A stretch of DNA of 64,000 bases. Source: Planctomycetaceae bacterium. Its GTDB lineage: Bacteria > Planctomycetota > UBA1135 > GCA-002686595. Made by a program: the position numbers and the translations under genes. Position 1 is the first letter of the stretch; each line of letters begins with the position of its first letter. The DNA lies in the NCBI GenBank assembly GCA_016125265.1, contig WGMC01000018.1:1-64000 (forward strand), written 5' to 3'. Below the pieces are notes generated by a model that was not told the DNA's origin, did not search any database, and worked only from the letters and a program-made list of their open reading frames with translations. Shown here in pieces: positions 34,126 to 43,735 of the stretch.

Positions 34126-37100
34126 ATGGCCCGCCGAGCGTCTTTGCTGCTTATCGTGTTGTTGTCGGCGCTTGCGTTGGGCGCGCTCGTGCTGCTCGAC
34201 AGGACCCCCAGCGCGCCCGAGGGCGCGGCCGGGTTGACCGATGCCCGGCCCGAGTTGGCCCGACCCGCCTCCGCCCTCGCCACAGCCAATGTGCAACCCG
34301 TCGGATTGCCCGACGACGCGGCTGCGGCACCCACCGCCGCACCCGCCGACCGCCGCGCGGGAATCGGAGCACGCATCGAAGGCCGCATCGCCTATGCGGC
34401 TGGCGCCACACCCGGCGGGGAGGTGCTAGTGCTCGCCGGCCCCGCCCGGGCGTCATGGCAGTGGGAGTTCGCCGCGCGGCGGATCGGGGCCGGACTCTCC
34501 CACGACGCCCTCGTGTACGGGTTCGCCGAGGCGGATGGTGCGTTCGCGCTCGAGTGGACAGGCAGCGACACCCAGTTGGCGGTGGTCGCGCTCGCGCCCA
34601 CCGCCGCGACCGAAGCGCCGGTGCGTTGGCATTCCAAAGAGGGTTCCACCCTGACCCTGACCTTGGAACCGCGCGCGGCGCTGTTCGTGGACGTGAAGGC
34701 GGGCGCGGGTTTCGGCGCGGGCACGGCGCCCGAATTCCGTGGCGCGGAGCTGCGATTGCGGAAGACGCCAAATGCCGAGGTCGACCACGATGCCGCGCGC
34801 ATCCCGGCCGCCCGCCGGAACCTGACCGCGTGGGTGGATGAACAGGGGCGGGCCTCGTTCCTGGCCGTCTCGGTCGACGCGGAATTCGAGCTTCGGTACG
34901 CGGAGAACGAAGCGGTCCCAACGGCGCAGCCGGTGCCCTTCCTGACCAAAGGCGAGCAACGCACGGTCGCGCTCGAACTCGTTGCGGGCGCAACACTCCT
35001 TGGGCGGGTGGTGGACGAATCCGGTATTCCAGTCGCAGGCGTCAACGTGCGAGTCGTTGCGCCAGGCACAGGTGATCGCAGGCCCCGGTTGGTAGCGGCG
35101 AGCGATACCGACGGAGAGGGGCGCCTTGCGTTGAAGCACGTGGACGGCTCGGCCAGGACACTCGAGTTCTCCAAGAACGGATTCTTGGATGGCGACCACG
35201 AACTTCCGCCGGGACTGGCCGACGGAGCGACCAAGGACCTCGGCGACCTTGTGCTGGACCATGGCGCGCGCTTCGCGGGGCACGTTCGCTACCCGGACGG
35301 CAGCCCTGCGGTGGGGCGAAAGTGTCGGCCACGCTGAACCTCAGCAGCATCGACTCCATGTCGGCGGTCTAATCGTACAACCCCAAGAATGCCGTCGCCA
35401 CGACGGACCAGCTCGGCCATTTTGCGTTCCGTGGCCTGGTGGAAGGGATAGCGTTCGATCTGGAGGCTGAGAAACACAGCGAAGCCTTCCGCTCGATCGC
35501 CCACCTTACGGCCGTGCGAGATGGGCAGATGGACTTGGTGCTAGTCCTTGACACCGCGCCGACGATCGTGGGGCGCGTCCTGGCGCCCAACGGCGAGCCG
35601 GTCGCGACGGCCGTCGTCTACGCCATGCCGCAATCCGATTCGCAGTACATCACGCTGGGCGATTGGTCCGGCGGCACCGCCCGTACGAGTGCCAAGGGCA
35701 ACTTCCGGCTGCAGCTAGACAGACCCACGACAGTCGCCATCGAAGCCCGAGCCAAGGGCTTTGCTCCCAGCTCGACAGTGTGGGTCGACGTTCCCAATGA
35801 CGTGCCGGTAGACCTGCACCTGCGCCCATCACTGACGGTCATGGGTCGAGTCGTCGATGCCACCGGGAACCCCGTCCGGGGGGCGACCGTCGAAAGGGTG
35901 GAGGACTCCGACGACCCGATGGATCTCGCAGCGCACTCGGGAGTTTCCCGCGCGCTGCGGACCCGGAGCAACTCGAGTGGCAACTTCAAGCTCGCCGACC
36001 AACCTGCGGGTGCGTTCTCACTGCGAGCTCGGCACCCCGAGTACGCAGCCAGCGCCGAGGTGACCGTCGAGTTGGAGCTCGGCGTCGCGACTCCTGAGGT
36101 CCTCCTGGCTCTGCGGCGGGGAGCGGTGGTGCGCGGCGTGGTGTACCGAGACGGAGATCCTGTGGGCGCGAACACGGAGGTTTGGGCAAGCGCGTTGAGT
36201 TTCACGGCATACGAGTCCGCCTCCACCAACGACGTCGGGGAGTTCGTCTTCGAGCACCTGACTCCGGGCCCCTGGCAGTTCTCGTCGGCGACGTACACGC
36301 ACGAATCCGACGCAGGTGGAAAACGGGGTATTGTCACCATGGTCGAGAACGAGGCGAGGCAGCGGCTAGTACTCGAGGATGGGATGACGTATGCGCTGGA
36401 ACTGGGCGCGCCGCCGCCGAATCCCGTCACTGTGCACGGTGTCGTGCGGCAATCCGGCAAGCCCATGGCTGGAAGCGTGGTGCGTTTCGCGGCTCTGGAT
36501 GGCTTTCATGCGCAGGCGTACGACACCAGCGCGGACGATGCGGGCCGCTACGAAGTTGTCGTACCTGCACCGGGCGCCTACTCGGTCATGGCAGGGATGA
36601 CAGCCGACGGCGGCATGCGGTCCTTCGTCGAATTGCGCCGAGAGGTTCCCCTCGTCGCGCGCCATCGCCTCGACATCGAGTTGCCGGGCGGCGCGATCCG
36701 CGGGCAGGTCCGAGGTCCGGACGGCCGGCCCATGCGAGACGTCTTGGTGAGCGGTTCCAGGGACGACGGGCATGGGCTCGGATCGTTGTCGGGCGGCGGC
36801 GGATCTTCCCTCGTCGCTACGGACCAGGAAGGACGATACGAACTCGCGCTGTTGGGCCCGGGCAGTTACAACGTGACGGCAGGTGGCTCGTTCCGCAGCG
36901 AGGTGCCGATCAGGGCTCCGAGCGCAGCGAGAGCGCAGCGCACGGGCATCGTCCTCGGAGCGGACGAGGTGCTCGAAGGGGTGGACTTCGTTCTGGCACG
37001 TGCAGGAGAAGTGCGCGGCCAGGTACGCGACAAGGCGGGCAACCGCATTCCGTCCGCGAGCATCTTCGCCCGGGACTCAACCGGCGTCCCGCTGCGCGAG

Positions 37101-37544
37101 CACGTGCCGAGCGACGCCTCTGGAGCTTTCGTTTGGGCTGAGCTTGCGCCGGGCAACTACACGTTCGAGGCCCGCCGCGGCGGACTCGTCAGCGCGGAGA
37201 GCGCGGCGGTGACGGTGCGAGCCGACGAAACGAGTCAGGTCGACTTGGTGCTGTCCAAGGGCGCATTCTTGGTCCTGCAGGTCGAGGGGGCCAGCGACGC
37301 CAGCATCGCGGAAGGACACGTGCGGATCGAGGTACACGACGCGCGCAACCGTCCGATCGTCGAGCTCCTCGATTCGAACGACCCATACGGCGGGTCCACG
37401 GCCCACAACGAGCACCGCGTCGGTCCGCTCTCGCCCGGCCCCTACCGCGCGGTTGCGACGGGGCCCGGCGGCGCGCGCGTCGAGCAGGCCGTGGGCGTGG
37501 CCGCGGGCGACGAGCAGCGTGTGGTCCTGCGGCTGACGGACTGA
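34126..37544 (+). pseudogene. frameshifted carboxypeptidase-regulatory-like paralogue 4
   Basis: The first frame (MARRASLLLIVLLSALALGA onward) runs to a TGA at 35335-35337. A second frame picks up the homology (ATLNLSSIDSM, then QLGHFAFRGLVEGIAFDLEAE) and runs to 37544 with the family-type end (EQRVVLRLTD). Adding one G to the GGGG at 35313-35316 would join the frames. A TAA at 35370-35372 in the second frame is a further lesion. The remaining 700 or so downstream codons are clean, so inactivation looks recent or one lesion may be a sequencing error. Confidence 0.82.
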
Positions 37545-37577
37545 GGGCGCCGCTCGGCGCTGCCGCGACGGCCTTCG

Positions 37578-40205
37578 TCAGCGCGGCGCCACACGCTCTG
37601 CGAACGCGCGCGCCTCGGCGATCGGGAACGGGATCCCGATCGCGGTGGTGGCCGCGTCCAGCGGGACCTCGAAACGCCGCGCGGGAAGCACGTGGCGCTG
37701 CTCCGGGTCGCCCTCCAGTGTGAGCACCACGGTTGCCTCCAGTTCCGTACCGCCGTCCCAGGGCTCCGGCTCGGGCTCGTTCGGGTCGAGGGACATGCTC
37801 GGGTACAGGGCCATCGGCGGACGGCCGGGTCCCAGCGATAGGCACTTCACCTGCACCAGGACGCCGGGGGGCAACTGCCCTTCGACGTTCTCCCAGTGCA
37901 GCGCCACGGTCCGCGCGCGCTCGAGCACCACCCGCTCGCCGTCCCGCGGCGCAGCCACGAGACGGGACGTGAACCCCTCCGCGCCGACGAACAGCTCCGC
38001 CGGCGCGGCGCGAGAGAAGATGTGCACGACGCCCGAATCCTCTCCGTACTCCACCGGCCCCCACTCGTCCGCGGGGTCCACACGGGCCCGGGCCCAACCA
38101 TCGGCCACCGGTGCGCCCTCCGCGTCGCAGAGCGAAATGCCAATCCAGCAGGCGCGCCCCCGCAGGTCGAGCTCCTGGAGGCGCGGGTCGCGCGTGACCT
38201 CGCCCGCGACCACGGACACGCGCTCGACCCGATGCAGCGGCGCGCTCTCGGAACCCATCCGCAGCGTCACGGTGTAAAGGCCCGTCGCGAGTTCCCCGAT
38301 CGCGAGCTTGCCGGTGGCGTGGATCGAACCCAGCACCTCTCGCGACGTGGTTTCCGAGTGGGCCTGCACCTCCACGAAATCGCGCAGCCACAGCTCGTCC
38401 ATCAACACCGTGCCCTCGATGCGCCCCGAGGCAACCAGTTGGATCCGCAGCCCGCGGGAGCCGGGCGCGACGTCCGCGATCTGTTGGGAGTGGAACTCCG
38501 GGTGGTGCACGCGCAGCCTCATGCTGCGCCGTTCGGTTTGGACAGGTTCCGTGAATCGGCTGTGGCTGAAGAGGAATCGCCCGCTCGCATCCGTGGTGGT
38601 GTGGCGGATGCCAACCCTGTGCCCCGATTCGTTCGACCACTCTTCGGAGACGCGGACACCACCGACCCCCGCACCCCCGGCGTCGACCGCCGCGCCCTCG
38701 ACGCTCACGGGCAGGGGATCGAGCACCACCGTGCCAAGATCCCAGGTCGCGCCCGCTCCAGGGACGACTTCGGCGCGCGCGGCAGCGGTCGGCGCGTGCA
38801 CGACGCCGTGCCAACCGCGCACGCCCAGCCAACACTCGATCGGAATCGACCCCTGTCCCGCCTCCGCAACGCCGGCGGAGTGGGGTGTGATGCGGAGCGC
38901 GGAACCGTCCTTCGGCACCGTCAGTCCAGGCCCCGACGCAGGGCGCACCAACGCGCCACCCAAGTCGGCGCCGTCGCTGGCAGCGAGCCGCACACGCCAC
39001 TGGGCCGCGTCGGCCGCGAGTTGCAGGGTCACTTCGCGCTGCTCCCCCGCACCGGCGAGCACCACCTCGGCGAGGTCCACCCCGGGCGCGGACGTCGGGA
39101 CGACCACGACCGCCACGCGGGCACCCGGGGACAACTGGGGGAACCGCGCGCCGCCGTCCCGCAACTCTGCTTCCACGCCGTCCCCGCGGATGTCGTCCCC
39201 GGGCGAACCGTCCTCCGACGGCGCGTACCCGTACACCGTCACCGTGCCGTCGCCGACGAACGGTGTGCCATCCTTGGCGAGCATACGCACGTGAAGGCCG
39301 GTGAACGCGCCCACAGGCAGTTCCACGTCGTTATGGAGATGGCGGAACTCCAGTTTGACCCGCGCGCCGTCGTCCATTCCCGCCGCGGGCTCCACGGCCA
39401 GGAACTCGATGTGGGGCCAGAACCAGGTCATGTGTTGGCCGAGGCGCTCCATGCGCACACGGCCGTCCGCATCCGACACCCCCGCGTCGCACCGCTCGGC
39501 CAACGTGGTCTCGTCGTAGTAGTAGTTGAGCTGCACCTCGACGCCGGGAACGGGCCGGCCGCTGGAGCGGTCGATCACGCGCACCAGAACGCTGCGGTCG
39601 GGCTCGATGGTGAGCACGAGCGGGCCGTCCTCCGCCTTGTGGTCCGCGAGTTCGAGGCGCCCCCAGAGCCCGTCGGCTTCGGCGTCCACCGCGACGGCCT
39701 CGGGGTCCTCGGGAAAACTCGCCAAGCCCTCGGCGTCGCTCGTCGAGGTCGCGAGCGCCTCCAGTTGGCGATGTCGCGCCACGGGCAGGCGGACGCGACC
39801 CGCACGTGATTCCGCGGGCCGATGGGCCAAGAGGCGCACCGCGGCGCCCGCCACGGGGCGGGGCGGCATACCCGCGACCACCCGAACGGTGTGGAACTCG
39901 CCCGCGGGCGCGGCGGGCACGATGGGGCTGACGGCGAGCTCCGTGCGCACGCTGCGCGAACCCGTCCCCGCTTCGCCGTCCTGCCCACGCGCGGCGTCGC
40001 CCGCGGCCGCGGCGCCCCGCGGCAGGACCGCGCCCGACGGGTCCAGGGCCGCCGCGCGGGCCGCACGGGCCTCGCTCGAGCGGGAGCGCTGAAGTCCAAG
40101 CAGCGCAAAGACTACGCCCAGGCCGACGGCGGCCGCGACGAGCAACGCGACGGGGGCGCGCCTGGACGGCCCAGGGAGGGCTTTCAAGGGATCGCGGGAT
40201 CGCAT
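37578..40205 (-). CDS. membrane-anchored carboxypeptidase-regulatory-like protein
   Basis: 875 residues. An N-terminal anchor (APVALLVAAAVGLGVVFALLGL, about residues 17-38) is followed by a variable linker and several beta-sandwich units (for example HTVRVVAGMPPRPVAGAAVRLLA and PVSVEGAAVDAGGAGVGGVRV with TTDASGRFLFSH). It is a diverged relative of the array proteins. It converges with paralogue 4, 33 bp away. Function unknown. Confidence 0.83.
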   Translation of the reverse strand: MRSRDPLKALPGPSRRAPVALLVAAAVGLGVVFALLGLQRSRSSEARAARAAALDPSGAVLPRGAAAAGDAARGQDGEAGTGSRSVRTELAVSPIVPAAPAGEFHTVRVVAGMPPRPVAGAAVRLLAHRPAESRAGRVRLPVARHRQLEALATSTSDAEGLASFPEDPEAVAVDAEADGLWGRLELADHKAEDGPLVLTIEPDRSVLVRVIDRSSGRPVPGVEVQLNYYYDETTLAERCDAGVSDADGRVRMERLGQHMTWFWPHIEFLAVEPAAGMDDGARVKLEFRHLHNDVELPVGAFTGLHVRMLAKDGTPFVGDGTVTVYGYAPSEDGSPGDDIRGDGVEAELRDGGARFPQLSPGARVAVVVVPTSAPGVDLAEVVLAGAGEQREVTLQLAADAAQWRVRLAASDGADLGGALVRPASGPGLTVPKDGSALRITPHSAGVAEAGQGSIPIECWLGVRGWHGVVHAPTAAARAEVVPGAGATWDLGTVVLDPLPVSVEGAAVDAGGAGVGGVRVSEEWSNESGHRVGIRHTTTDASGRFLFSHSRFTEPVQTERRSMRLRVHHPEFHSQQIADVAPGSRGLRIQLVASGRIEGTVLMDELWLRDFVEVQAHSETTSREVLGSIHATGKLAIGELATGLYTVTLRMGSESAPLHRVERVSVVAGEVTRDPRLQELDLRGRACWIGISLCDAEGAPVADGWARARVDPADEWGPVEYGEDSGVVHIFSRAAPAELFVGAEGFTSRLVAAPRDGERVVLERARTVALHWENVEGQLPPGVLVQVKCLSLGPGRPPMALYPSMSLDPNEPEPEPWDGGTELEATVVLTLEGDPEQRHVLPARRFEVPLDAATTAIGIPFPIAEARAFAERVAPR

Positions 40206-40358
40206 GGGGGTCTCGGACCAAGCCCTCTACTCCGCGTGCCCTCGCGCAGCAACGCAGTTGTTCGGCGGAAATCTCCCCCATCCGCCTCGCGCGGGACGCG
40301 GTGAACCGCCGCGGGGCAGGGACAGAGCGGCCCAGCGCTCCAACGTCAGTTCCGCTGG

Positions 40359-41675
40359 CTAACGGGGCGCGGGGGAGCCGAGGCGAGCGCGCAGCTCGGT
40401 CGCGAGCCGCGCCGCGACGACCCGATTGCCGAGTTCGTTGAGGTGGCCGTCGCCGACGTTCATCGTGCGTCCCGTGTGCACCACCTCGAGCATGGCCTGG
40501 TCCACGGAGAAAACTCCGAACCCCAGCATCGCGCCGGCCTCGCGCAGCCGGCGGGTCAGGTGGGTTTCGTACGGTTCAGCCCCTGGTTCGAGGTGCCGCT
40601 CGATCCCCACCGGCATGGGAATCCCGGGTGTGTAGAGGTACTGGTCGTGGTTGTGCGCGATGGCAAAGACCACCAGAGGGATGCCGCGCTCGCGACACAC
40701 ACGCGCCAGTTCGCCCAGGAGGTAATGCGTGACGGAATCGGGCGCCACCAGTTCGTCGCACAGCGCGCGCACGGTCTGGTTCATGCCGGCGAGCACGGCA
40801 CTCTGCTCGGGCGACAAGTCGGCCTCACTGCGCGGGAAGTCCAGACGTTCGAGCGCCTGCACGGCCCAGGCCTGCGCGCGCCGGGCGGCGGCGTCCGGCG
40901 GGAAGAGCGCCTGCAGCAGGGCCGAATGCGAGTAGAACGCCTCGCGCCACGGCACGTCGCGGGGCCCGTCGCCGCCGTTCGGTTGGGAAGTCGGGCCATG
41001 CCAGTCCGGCGCGGGCACCGGATGCCCGACGAGTTGCCACTGGCCGTCCTCTCCGCGCCGGTACAGGGGCTTGCGCTGGTCGATCGTCCACTCTTGCCCG
41101 GTGATGTTGCCCGTGACGTCGTTCAGGACGAAGTTCAAGAGCACAAGGTCGGGGTCCCAATCGCCGACTTCCCGTTCGAACCGAAGCAACTGCTGGTCCG
41201 TGCTGTAGCCGGGCACCGCGAGGTTGACGATCTCGACGCTGGGCCCCAACTCCCTTTCGGCAATCGCCGCGTATTCACGTCCGTCGTCGACCCCCCAACC
41301 CCACGCCAACGAGTCGCCGAGCAACAGCACCCGCCGCGTCCCCGGCGCCTTGGCGAGCGGCCGTTCCTCGCCCCTTTGTCCGCGTGAGTTGTGGCGGACC
41401 ACGTACTGGAAGTTGGGGCCCTCCACCCGTGTGGTCACGTTGGGTTTGTTCGCCCAGCCCGCGTGGGGATCGTGCATCGCGATGGCGTGCACGGGGCGAC
41501 CGGCGGGCGGCAAGCCTGCCGCGAAGCGCGCCCCGAGGTGCCAACGCGCCCCGATTTCGCACACCGCGGCCAACGCGACGCACACGAGCGCGGCCGTGGC
41601 GAGCCCGTACAGCGCGCGGCGCCAGAGCGGGAGGCTCCACTCCTTCAGGGGACCTCGGTTCGACGGACGCTCCAT
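40359..41675 (-). CDS. membrane-anchored SGNH/GDSL hydrolase
   Basis: 438 residues. A transmembrane helix at about 17-40 (LYGLATAALVCVALAAVCEI) precedes an SGNH domain: the nucleophile Ser in RRVLLLGDSLAWGWGVDD, Gly block near NLAVPGYSTDQQ, Asn in NFVLNDV, and the C-terminal Asp-x-x-His in GDGHLNELGN. Such proteins deacylate or acylate extracellular polymers; the substrate is unknown. The ATG at 41675 is 5 bp after the stop of the small DUF5989 gene, so the two are an operon. Confidence 0.87.
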   Translation of the reverse strand: MERPSNRGPLKEWSLPLWRRALYGLATAALVCVALAAVCEIGARWHLGARFAAGLPPAGRPVHAIAMHDPHAGWANKPNVTTRVEGPNFQYVVRHNSRGQRGEERPLAKAPGTRRVLLLGDSLAWGWGVDDGREYAAIAERELGPSVEIVNLAVPGYSTDQQLLRFEREVGDWDPDLVLLNFVLNDVTGNITGQEWTIDQRKPLYRRGEDGQWQLVGHPVPAPDWHGPTSQPNGGDGPRDVPWREAFYSHSALLQALFPPDAAARRAQAWAVQALERLDFPRSEADLSPEQSAVLAGMNQTVRALCDELVAPDSVTHYLLGELARVCRERGIPLVVFAIAHNHDQYLYTPGIPMPVGIERHLEPGAEPYETHLTRRLREAGAMLGFGVFSVDQAMLEVVHTGRTMNVGDGHLNELGNRVVAARLATELRARLGSPAPR

Positions 41676-41680
41676 CGCGA

Positions 41681-41863
41681 TCAGAAGATCGGGTAGATGA
41701 ACGACACCTCGGGCGGACCATTCGACAGCACCGCCCAAGCGACCGCGGCGAGGACCGCGGCGATGGGCACGAGGTACCAAGCCGGATGGTGACGCAGGAA
41801 GTAGCGGTACTCGCGCCAGAGTCCGGGGTGCCCCGGAGTTTGGAACTTCGAGCCGTGCTGCAT
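41681..41863 (-). CDS. small DUF5989-like membrane protein
   Basis: 60 residues from the ATG at 41863 (MQHGSKFQTPGH); a longer start at 41935 adds a basic stretch that looks non-coding. Pattern: LWREYRYFLRHHPAWYLVPIAAVLAAVAWAVLSNG..FIYPIF, a short amphipathic part plus one membrane helix and a terminal aromatic tail, as in DUF5989 proteins. It lies directly upstream of the SGNH hydrolase; in other bacteria DUF5989 genes are found next to SGNH or carbamoyltransferase genes. Confidence 0.75.
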   Translation of the reverse strand: MQHGSKFQTPGHPGLWREYRYFLRHHPAWYLVPIAAVLAAVAWAVLSNGPPEVSFIYPIF

Positions 41864-41983
41864 GGGAACGCGGAAGAAGGTCGCCGGAAGGAGGCTCCCC
41901 TCAAATCTACCACCCGCCTGACGTCGTCGGCGCAAGCCTGGAACCGACGCCTCGCCGCTCTGGAGCGAAATCCGCGGCCGGCC

Positions 41984-43477
41984 TCAGGGGCGAAGATCCA
42001 CGGTGGCGCGGAACTCGCTCCGGCCGTGCAGGTCTAGGTCGACTTCGCGTTCCACCGTTTCCAGCTCACCCGAGGCCAGCTTGAACTTGGACGTCAGGTG
42101 CAGTGTGTAGTGGCCCTCCACGAGGTCGAAGGGTTTGCCGGAGTTCCAGCGCAGGGGCAGCCCGGGGCCGTCGCGGTCGCCGCGGCGCCGCAGCTCGGTC
42201 GCGATGGAAGTTCGTCGGGCGCCGTCGGGGTACACCGTCGTGAGCTCGACGGGAACCGCGCGGGCGCGGGCGGGCACGACGATGTCGATGACGTGGCGCT
42301 GCCCCGCAAAAGGCGCCGGGACCGTCGTGGTCAGGAGGGGCACATCGGGGCCGATGCCGTGCACGGTCAACGTGGACTCGGGTTGCACGGCCACGGCGAG
42401 GATCGCCGAACGGTCGTCGGCGGGGTTCTCCAAGGCGATGCCCCCAGGTGGCCAACCCCGGTTGGAAACGATTTGGTACTCGAGGTGCCGGGAACGCTCG
42501 TTGGACAGCTTGCCGCGCCCCGACTCGAACGCTTCGTGCTGCCAGCGGTTCAGAACGAGCGAACCATCTGCGGAGCCGGGATCGAACCAGCGGATCCAGA
42601 GTTCGGTGCTGTTGTGCCGCACGAGGACTTCGCGTTCCGCGTCCGAATCCGCCCGCACCAGGAGCGTGGTTGGCGCAGGGATCTCCTCGGCGTCCGTCGA
42701 AGCCGTGCGTCCCGAATCCCAGCGACCGAAGTCCCACGAAAAATCGGTTTCGACGATGAGCCGGTATTCCCCCGGCGCGAGCGGTCCGATCGCGAACCGG
42801 CCCTCGGCGTCGGGGCGCTGGTTGCGGTGGCGCTTGCGACGAAGGTCCGGCGGAAGGTCGTCGTTCGTCGGTGCCGAACCGCCCGCTTCTTCGGGAACCA
42901 GTTCGATCGCGACCGCGACCCGCGGCGTGCCATCGGGCCCGACGACGCGGCCGCGCACGTAGGGCAAGGGATCGAGTCGGATCTCCATGTCGGTGGGCCA
43001 GGCGTCCGCGCCGAGGGGCACACGCACCCACCCGGTGCTGTTGTCGATGGCGAGCAAGTCGAACTCGCCGCGCGAGTCGCACTCGAAGAAAAAACTGCCG
43101 TCGGGACCGGTCTCGAAGAGTCGGCCCCGGTTCTTCAAGAAACCGCGCTGCTGGGCTCCGCCCGGCCGCACCAACAAGAGCTCAGCACGGGCGGGCCGAC
43201 CCGCAAGATCGAGCACACGCCCCGCGGCGCGTCTGCGTCCGGGGCCCTCGGCCAGGAACGTCGTCGCCGGTCGTATCGAGTCCCCCAGGACCGGCGCGGG
43301 CTCGGCCTCCACGCGTTGCGGCGCCAGCGAGGCGAGAGGACGCAGGCGGTCCTCACTCGCCGCGCGTTTGGCCCCGTCGCCCACCGGAAGCGCTGCGCGA
43401 CGCGCCCCACCCGAAAGAGCGAGGAGCGCAAGCAGGGTCCCAAGGCCAATGGCGGCGAACAGCGCGATGCGCAACAT
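41984..43477 (-). CDS. exported carboxypeptidase-regulatory-like protein
   Basis: 497 residues. N-terminal anchor or signal helix MLRIALFAAIGLGTLLALLAL, then a linker and at least two beta-sandwich units (RAAGRVLDLAGRPARAELLLV and YVRGRVVGPDGTPRVAVAIELV with DAEGRFAIGPLAPGEYRLIVE). The C-terminal half has no recognised domain. It is a small cousin of the 875-residue protein. Confidence 0.8.
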   Translation of the reverse strand: MLRIALFAAIGLGTLLALLALSGGARRAALPVGDGAKRAASEDRLRPLASLAPQRVEAEPAPVLGDSIRPATTFLAEGPGRRRAAGRVLDLAGRPARAELLLVRPGGAQQRGFLKNRGRLFETGPDGSFFFECDSRGEFDLLAIDNSTGWVRVPLGADAWPTDMEIRLDPLPYVRGRVVGPDGTPRVAVAIELVPEEAGGSAPTNDDLPPDLRRKRHRNQRPDAEGRFAIGPLAPGEYRLIVETDFSWDFGRWDSGRTASTDAEEIPAPTTLLVRADSDAEREVLVRHNSTELWIRWFDPGSADGSLVLNRWQHEAFESGRGKLSNERSRHLEYQIVSNRGWPPGGIALENPADDRSAILAVAVQPESTLTVHGIGPDVPLLTTTVPAPFAGQRHVIDIVVPARARAVPVELTTVYPDGARRTSIATELRRRGDRDGPGLPLRWNSGKPFDLVEGHYTLHLTSKFKLASGELETVEREVDLDLHGRSEFRATVDLRP

Positions 43478-43735
43478 GGCGAAACCAAAGCCACGCGCCC
43501 GACGCGACGCGCCGGCTGCGGGGTCCTGGATGGTACCCCCCCCCGTACCCGGTGCGTGGCCCCGGCGCGTGCGGCGGGGGGCCGCTCACTCTCCCGCGTC
43601 GCGAAGCCAGTCCACCCCACGAACGAGGGGATCGGAGATACTGGAGCGTCGGCGGGCGACCCCGCCCATGAAGCTTCCCGCCCGGCAACCGCCGTGCGTA
43701 TCCCTCTCGCCGGGGACAGCCACAACCCTTCCACC

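Noticed and set aside
35300..35440. Programmed frameshift in paralogue 4
   Set aside because: There is no classical slippery heptamer with a downstream stimulatory structure, and an additional TAA blocks the second frame, so mutation is simpler.
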